Source: Gammaproteobacteria bacterium
GTDB taxonomy: Bacteria > Pseudomonadota > Gammaproteobacteria > Burkholderiales > Thiobacillaceae
Length of the DNA: 21,385 nt
Direction: 5' to 3'
Assembly: GCA_018820745.1 (NCBI GenBank)
Contig: JAHJNP010000068.1
Location: 1 to 21,385, forward strand
Shown here: positions 16,853 through 21,385 of the stretch, piece after piece
Layout: each line of letters opens with the position of its first letter
How positions within the stretch are numbered: position 1 is the stretch's first letter
Made by a program: the position numbers and the translations under genes
The notes under the pieces: generated by a model
The model's input: only the letters and a program-made list of their open reading frames with translations
What the model was told of the DNA's origin: nothing
Databases searched by the model: none

Positions 16853-16874
16853 ATGTCGGGGTCGCCTTTCTTTG

Positions 16875-16907
16875 GTTACTTTACTTTGGCGAGACAAAGA
16901 AAGTAAC
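16875..16907. repeat. Stem-loop of a recurrent intergenic element
   Basis: GTTACTTT-A-CTTTG (16875-16888) pairs with CAAAGAAAGTAAC (16895-16907), leaving one bulged A. The surrounding words (CTTTCTTTGGTTACTTT, GACAAAGAAAGTAAC) are ones I recall as widespread extragenic repeats in beta- and gammaproteobacteria; this recollection was not checked. Confidence 0.65.
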
Positions 16908-17011
16908 TAGCTGCCGGGCTACCCCCGGCCAACGATCCTCAATCCCGATAACACTTCAGCTACTGGATTGCTTCGCTCCGCTCGCAATGACAAGGCATTG
17001 GGCCGTGCCCC

Positions 17012-18025
17012 CTAAAACGTGTATCCCACCTGCGGTTGTTTATCCTGCAGCGCATCCAGCAGGAACAGCAGCGGCTTCAGCTCGTCGTAGCGCTCGCAAA
17101 CCGTGCGCAGATAGCCCATCACCCGCGGCATGTCCTTCAGATAGCCGTCCTTGCCGTCGCGGTGATACAGCCGCGCAAAGATGCCGAGCACCTTGAGGTG
17201 GCGCTGCGCGCCCATCCATTCGAAATCGCGCCAGAATGCGCCGAAATCCTCGGGCACCGGCAGGCGGGCGGCGCGCGCCTTTTCCCAGTAGCGGATCACC
17301 CAGTCGAGCTGCTGCTCCTCGTCCCACTGGATGTAGGCGTCGCGGTAGATCGAGGCGAGGTCGTAGGTGATGGGGCCGTAGACGGCGTCCTGGAAGTCGA
17401 GGATCCCCGGATTGGGGTCGGACACCATTAAATTGCGCGAATGCCAGTCGCGGTGCACGTACACCTGCGGCTGCGCCAGGTTGTTGGCGAGCAGGCGCCC
17501 AAACACGGTGTCGAGCGTGGCCGTCTGCTCATCCGTCATGGTCACACCGAGATGCTTCGCCACATACCACTCGGGAAACAGCATCAGCTCGCGGGCGAGC
17601 AGCGCGCGGTCGTATTCCGGCAGCACGCCGGGACGGCTCGCCTGCTGGATGCGGATCAACGCGTCGTTCGACGCCAGATACAGTTCGCGCGCCACGCCTT
17701 GATCGGGGGCGGCTTCGTTCAGCGCCGACAGATAGGTGGTATTGCCCAGATCGGTCAGCAGCAGGAAGCCCTGATCGAGATCCTGCGCCAGCACCTGCGG
17801 CACATGCACCCCGGCATCTGCGAACAACCGGGCAATGGTGACAAACGGCCGGCAATCCTCATGCGCCGGGGGGGCGTCCATCACGATATAATCGCGGCCT
17901 TTGGCGGTGACGCGAAAATAGCGGCGAAAGCTGGCGTCCTCCGACGCCGGGGCGATGTCCAGCGACTCCCCCCCCAACTGTCGGACGGCCCAATCCTGTA
18001 ATGCTTGCAAACGTTCCACTGCCAT
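17012..18025 (-). CDS. amgK: AmgK, N-acetylmuramate/N-acetylglucosamine kinase
   Basis: 337 residues from ATG 18025, with GGAG five bases upstream. It is an aminoglycoside-phosphotransferase-fold kinase: the nucleotide-binding lobe includes SFRRYFRV and YIVMDAPP (46-53), the catalytic loop is HRDWHSRNLM (191-200, catalytic Asp193) and the metal-binding DFQDAVYGP starts at 210. AmgK phosphorylates MurNAc and GlcNAc at the anomeric carbon; MurU then uses the MurNAc-1-phosphate. In pseudomonads the two genes are adjacent; here a repeat mosaic lies between. The gene is divergent from lptD with the start codons overlapping, so the two must share regulatory DNA or have promoters inside each other. 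Confidence 0.92.
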   Translation of the reverse strand: MAVERLQALQDWAVRQLGGESLDIAPASEDASFRRYFRVTAKGRDYIVMDAPPAHEDCRPFVTIARLFADAGVHVPQVLAQDLDQGFLLLTDLGNTTYLSALNEAAPDQGVARELYLASNDALIRIQQASRPGVLPEYDRALLARELMLFPEWYVAKHLGVTMTDEQTATLDTVFGRLLANNLAQPQVYVHRDWHSRNLMVSDPNPGILDFQDAVYGPITYDLASIYRDAYIQWDEEQQLDWVIRYWEKARAARLPVPEDFGAFWRDFEWMGAQRHLKVLGIFARLYHRDGKDGYLKDMPRVMGYLRTVCERYDELKPLLFLLDALQDKQPQVGYTF

Positions 18026-20270
18026 GCTGCTCCGAATAACGCTAATTCAAATAACCTTGGCCCAGATTTTACATCGCTTGTCCACCCTGCCCGGCTTTGC
18101 ACTCGTCGTGCTGTTGCTGACCGCCTTTTCTGCGACTGCGGGCGAGCTCGCGCTGAAAAAGGATGCCGAGCTGAGCGACGCTGCTGTGGCCGGCCCGGAA
18201 GGGCCGCTGTTCCTGATGGCCGACCGCATCGAATCGAACGCGCCCGGCATCGTCGAAGCCAGTGGCCGCGTGGAAGCGCGTCAAGCCGGACAGAATTTCT
18301 TTGCCGACTGGCTGCTCTACGACATCACGCTGAACGAAGTCCAGGCGCGCGGCAATGTGCGGCTGGAACAGCCCGCGCTGCTGGTGGCGGGGGATTCGCT
18401 CAGGCTCAATCTCAACGATTACAGCGGCGAACTCACCCAGCCGGTTTACCGCTTCACCGCCCAACCGGGACGCGGCGACGCCGAGCGCATCGATTTCATC
18501 GACAAAACCCACTACACGCTGCAGGACGCCACCTACACCACCTGCCCGGTCGACGACGACGACTGGTTCCTCAAGGTGCGCGACCTCGACCTCGACAAGA
18601 CCCGCAACATCGGCACCGCGCGCAATGCCTCGCTGCATTTTCTTGGCGTACCCATCCTCTACACGCCGTGGATGAACTTCCCGCTCGACGACGCGCGCAA
18701 GACCGGCATGCTGGCACCCACCATCGGCACCACCGAACGCAGCGGCCTCGATATTTTGGTGCCGTACTACCTCAATCTCGCACCCAATTACGACGCCACG
18801 CTCTACCCGCGCCTGCTGTCCAGCCGCGGCGTGCAGCTGGGCGGCGAATTCCGCTATCTGCTGGGCGAGGCGCGCGGCGTGAACCGCCTCGAATACCTGC
18901 CCAACGACCAAGAGACCGACCGCTCGCGCTGGAGTGTGGCGCTCAACAACACTTACCGCCTCGGCGCTTCGACCCAAGCCGGCATGCTGTTCAACCGCGT
19001 ATCGGACGACGATTATTTCCGCGACCTGTCCAATCTGATTTCAGCCACCTCGATCAGCCACCTCAATCGCGAAGCCTGGGTGACCACGCAGCGCGGCCAC
19101 TGGAACGCCGAGCTGCGGGCGCAAAGCTTCCAGACCCTGCAGGACTCCACCGCGCTCACCCCGATCGTCGAGCCCTATGCACGACTGCCGCACGCCCGCC
19201 TGGGAATGGCGCAGACCCTGGGCAACGGCCTCGAACTCAAGCTGGAAAGCGAAGCCACCCGCTTTGCCCACCCCACCCTGACCGAAGGTACGCGGGTGCT
19301 GGCCTACCCCACGCTGCGACTGCCGCTCACCAACTCGTTCGGCTTCCTCACCCCGCAAATCGGCTGGCACAGCAGCTACTACGCGCTGGACGGCAATGCG
19401 GCCGAGCAGCGCATCACCCGCAACCTGCCCATCTTCAGTCTCGACAGCGGCGTCTATTTCGACCGTCCGTTCCGCTTTGCCGGGCAGGACTACGAACAGA
19501 CGCTGGAGCCGCGCGCCTATTACGTGTTCGCGCCATTCCGCAACCAGGACAATATCCCGGTGTTCGACACCGCGCTGCAGGATTTCAGCTATGCGCAGAT
19601 GTTTACCGAAAACCAGTTCATCGGCGGCGACCGCATCAACGACGCCAACCAGCTGACGCTCGCGGTCACCAGCCGTTTTGTTGAATCTGAAAGCGGGCTC
19701 GAACGCCTGCAGCTCACCCTCGGCCAGCGCTATTACTTCAGCGCGCAGCAGGTCACCCTGCCCGGCGTGGCGCCTCGCACCACCAACGCCACCGACCTGC
19801 TGGCCGCCGTCAGCGGACAGATCACGCGCGACTGGCGCATCGACACCGCCTGGCAGTTCGACACCCAGAACGGCACCACCATCCGCCAGAACCTCGGCGC
19901 GTCCTACCGGCCCGGTCCCGGCCGCGCGTTGAACTTTGGCTACCGCTTCATAGACCAAACCACCGAGCAGATCGATCTGTCCGGCCAGTGGCCGCTCGGC
20001 CGCCGCTGGTACGGCATGTTCCGCTACAACTACTCGTTCCAGGACGACAAGCTGGTCGAAGGCCTGGCGGGGCTTGAATACAATGCCGGCTGCTGGGCAA
20101 TGCGCGCCGTGTTCCAGCGCCTCGCCACCAAGGAGACCGAGTCCACCGATGCGCTGTTTTTCCAACTGGAGTTGAGTGGCATGGGGCGTCTCGGCGCCAA
20201 CCCGCTCGACGTTTTGAAACTAAGTGTTCCCGGATACAGGCCCAGCAATGAAATCCTTCAAACGCCCTGA
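18024..20270 (+). CDS. lptD: LptD, LPS-assembly outer-membrane protein
   Basis: 748 residues from ATG 18024; the frame is open to 17955 but that part lies inside amgK. No ribosome site is seen, and TTG 18057 or 18078 are alternatives. A signal peptide ends near SATAG (about residue 39). The N-terminal OstA/LptA-like beta-jellyroll follows (ADRIESNAPGIVEASGRVEA to DSLRLNLNDYSGEL, about 60-140), then the beta-barrel beginning around VPILYTPWMNFPLDDARKTG. LptD forms the outer-membrane plug-and-barrel with LptE that delivers LPS to the cell surface. Only two cysteines are present, Cys174 (YTTCPVDDDD) and Cys690 (NAGCWAMR), consistent with a single domain-linking disulfide. surA follows. Confidence 0.95.
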   Translation: MLLRITLIQITLAQILHRLSTLPGFALVVLLLTAFSATAGELALKKDAELSDAAVAGPEGPLFLMADRIESNAPGIVEASGRVEARQAGQNFFADWLLYDITLNEVQARGNVRLEQPALLVAGDSLRLNLNDYSGELTQPVYRFTAQPGRGDAERIDFIDKTHYTLQDATYTTCPVDDDDWFLKVRDLDLDKTRNIGTARNASLHFLGVPILYTPWMNFPLDDARKTGMLAPTIGTTERSGLDILVPYYLNLAPNYDATLYPRLLSSRGVQLGGEFRYLLGEARGVNRLEYLPNDQETDRSRWSVALNNTYRLGASTQAGMLFNRVSDDDYFRDLSNLISATSISHLNREAWVTTQRGHWNAELRAQSFQTLQDSTALTPIVEPYARLPHARLGMAQTLGNGLELKLESEATRFAHPTLTEGTRVLAYPTLRLPLTNSFGFLTPQIGWHSSYYALDGNAAEQRITRNLPIFSLDSGVYFDRPFRFAGQDYEQTLEPRAYYVFAPFRNQDNIPVFDTALQDFSYAQMFTENQFIGGDRINDANQLTLAVTSRFVESESGLERLQLTLGQRYYFSAQQVTLPGVAPRTTNATDLLAAVSGQITRDWRIDTAWQFDTQNGTTIRQNLGASYRPGPGRALNFGYRFIDQTTEQIDLSGQWPLGRRWYGMFRYNYSFQDDKLVEGLAGLEYNAGCWAMRAVFQRLATKETESTDALFFQLELSGMGRLGANPLDVLKLSVPGYRPSNEILQTP

Positions 20271-21385
20271 ATGGCGCCGCCCGCAGTGGGCAATAGCCCG
20301 CATGTTTCATAAACTGACGCTCGGACTGGCGCTGCTGGTCGCCGCATCGACCCTGCTGCCGGCGCACGCCGCCGTGCAGCCGCTCGACCACATCGTTGCC
20401 ATCGTCAATGACGAAGTCATCACCCGCCAGGAACTCGCCAAGCGTTACGCCGAAGTGACGCAGAACCTGGCGCGCCAGAACACGCCGCTGCCGCCACGCG
20501 AGGTGCTGGAAAAGCAGCTTCTCGAACGCATGGTCACCGAACTGGCGCTGCAGCAGCATGCGCGCAACACCGGCATCCGGGTCGACCCGACCCAGATCGA
20601 ACGCGCGCTGCAGCGCATCGCCGCACAGAACAAGCTCGACATGGCCGGCCTCGCGGCCGCGCTGGAGAAGGAAGGCCAGAGCCTCGACAGCATGCGCAAC
20701 ACCATCCGCAATGAAATCCTCATTGCACGCGCCCGCGAACGCGACGTCGACAACCGCGTCGCCGTCAGCGATGCCGAGATCGAAGGCTATCTGCAAACGC
20801 AGGTGCAGCAGGGCGCGGAGACGGAATACGATTTCGCCCACATCCTCATCGCCGTGCCGGAAAACGCCTCGCCCGAGCAGATCCAGGCACGCCGCGCCCG
20901 CGCCGACGAGGTTCTCGCCCAGCTCGCTGCGGGTGCCGATTTCGCCCAGCTGTCGGCCAGCTATTCCGACGCCCACAATGCGCTGCAGGGCGGCGCCTTC
21001 GGCTGGCGCGCCAGCGGCAAGATTCCTGCGATGTTTGCCGATGTGCTGAAGCCGCTGCAACCCGGCCAGATTGCCCCGCTGCTGAAAAGCAGCAACGGCT
21101 TCCACATCCTCAAGCTCAACGACAAGCGTGGACTCGACGCCACCCTCAGCGTCACCCAGACGCACGCGCGCCACATCCTCATCAAGACCAACGAACTCAC
21201 CTCGGAAGCCGATGCCAAGAGCCGCCTGCTGCAACTGAAGGAACGCATCGAGAACGGCGTGAAATTCGACGAGCTGGCACGCCTGCATTCCGAGGACGCC
21301 AGCGCCTCCAAGGGCGGCGACCTCGGCTGGATCAACCCCGGCGATACCGTGCCCGACTTCGAGAAGGCCATGGACGCCCTGCAGC
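20248..21385 (+). CDS. surA: SurA, periplasmic chaperone and peptidyl-prolyl isomerase (3' end outside window)
   Basis: 379 residues are visible before the window ends. ATG 20248 overlaps the lptD end by 23 nt and has a weak ACAGG upstream; ATG 20302 would give a cleaner signal peptide (MFHKLTLGLALLVAASTLLP, cleaved after AHA) and is equally possible. The mature part shows the SurA N-terminal helical domain (DHIVAIVNDEVITRQEL, about 47-175), a first parvulin domain (FAHILIAVPENASPEQ to FHILKLNDKR, 196-294) and the start of the second (ARHILIKTNE, from 307). SurA escorts outer-membrane proteins, LptD being a principal client, so lptD-surA is a functional pair. The next genes in this order are usually pdxA and ksgA. 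Confidence 0.95.
   Translation, partial: MKSFKRPEWRRPQWAIARMFHKLTLGLALLVAASTLLPAHAAVQPLDHIVAIVNDEVITRQELAKRYAEVTQNLARQNTPLPPREVLEKQLLERMVTELALQQHARNTGIRVDPTQIERALQRIAAQNKLDMAGLAAALEKEGQSLDSMRNTIRNEILIARARERDVDNRVAVSDAEIEGYLQTQVQQGAETEYDFAHILIAVPENASPEQIQARRARADEVLAQLAAGADFAQLSASYSDAHNALQGGAFGWRASGKIPAMFADVLKPLQPGQIAPLLKSSNGFHILKLNDKRGLDATLSVTQTHARHILIKTNELTSEADAKSRLLQLKERIENGVKFDELARLHSEDASASKGGDLGWINPGDTVPDFEKAMDALQ

Larger units (their letters stand above)
16622..17011. other. 390-bp repeat mosaic between amgK and murU
   Basis: No gene is supported. From murU outward it holds an AT-rich stretch (16621-16668) with a TTTGCGA/TCGCAAA inverted repeat that may contain the murU promoter, a large imperfect inverted repeat (16714-16852), a smaller stem-loop (16875-16907), a CCGGG/CCCGG inverted pair near 16914-16929, and a short ATTGC...GCAAT element (16967-16988) of a kind I recall as a frequent intergenic sequence in many genomes. 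Confidence 0.7.

Noticed and set aside
16633..17196. 187-residue plus-strand frame across the amgK-murU repeat region
   Set aside because: It translates known-style extragenic repeats and the antisense of amgK; no start signal.

Overview
The window is GC-rich, densely coded bacterial DNA, most likely from a betaproteobacterium. The inference rests on the gene neighbourhood (amgK/murU and lptD-surA beside pepP-ubiH-ubiF-like-dsbC) and on protein sequence style. A DsrC/TusE-family paralogue hints at a sulfur-oxidising lineage such as the Thiobacillaceae, but I could not run a search to test this.

Left part (1-8.2 kb): the 5' end of a TolC-type outer-membrane efflux gene on the minus strand; a secreted PhoX-like (DUF839) protein with a histidine-rich tail; then a peroxide-response block. 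In that block oxyR and a DUF202 membrane protein form a minus-strand operon divergent from katG. After katG come a small membrane ORF and a ZIP-family metal transporter. Convergent to these is a two-gene operon encoding a DsrC/TusE-like protein and an HPP-family membrane protein. It is divergent from a LysR regulator, and a 19-bp near-perfect palindrome lies in the shared gap.

Middle (9.05-10.94 kb): an accessory island with visibly lower GC. Two plus-strand genes of unknown function are each followed by an attC-like recombination site, the two sites being related in sequence. No integron integrase is visible. The best reading is a two-cassette remnant of an integron (a CALIN). It is flanked on the right by an inverted pair of REP-like repeats.

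Right part (10.94-21.4 kb): core envelope and quinone genes. On the minus strand, amgK, murU, pepP, ubiH, a second UbiH/COQ6-family monooxygenase, dsbC and a SAM methyltransferase are tightly packed (4-nt stop/start overlaps), apart from a 390-bp repeat mosaic between amgK and murU. AmgK and MurU together form the MurNAc recycling route to UDP-MurNAc. The amgK start codon overlaps the predicted lptD start on the other strand. lptD (LPS export to the outer membrane) is followed by surA (periplasmic chaperone for outer-membrane proteins such as LptD), which runs off the window end.

The most unusual items are the attC-bounded cassette pair, the DsrC-like protein whose penultimate-cysteine position is tryptophan, the PhoX-like protein lacking the usual cysteine, the large inverted repeat separating amgK from murU, and the overlapping amgK/lptD starts.
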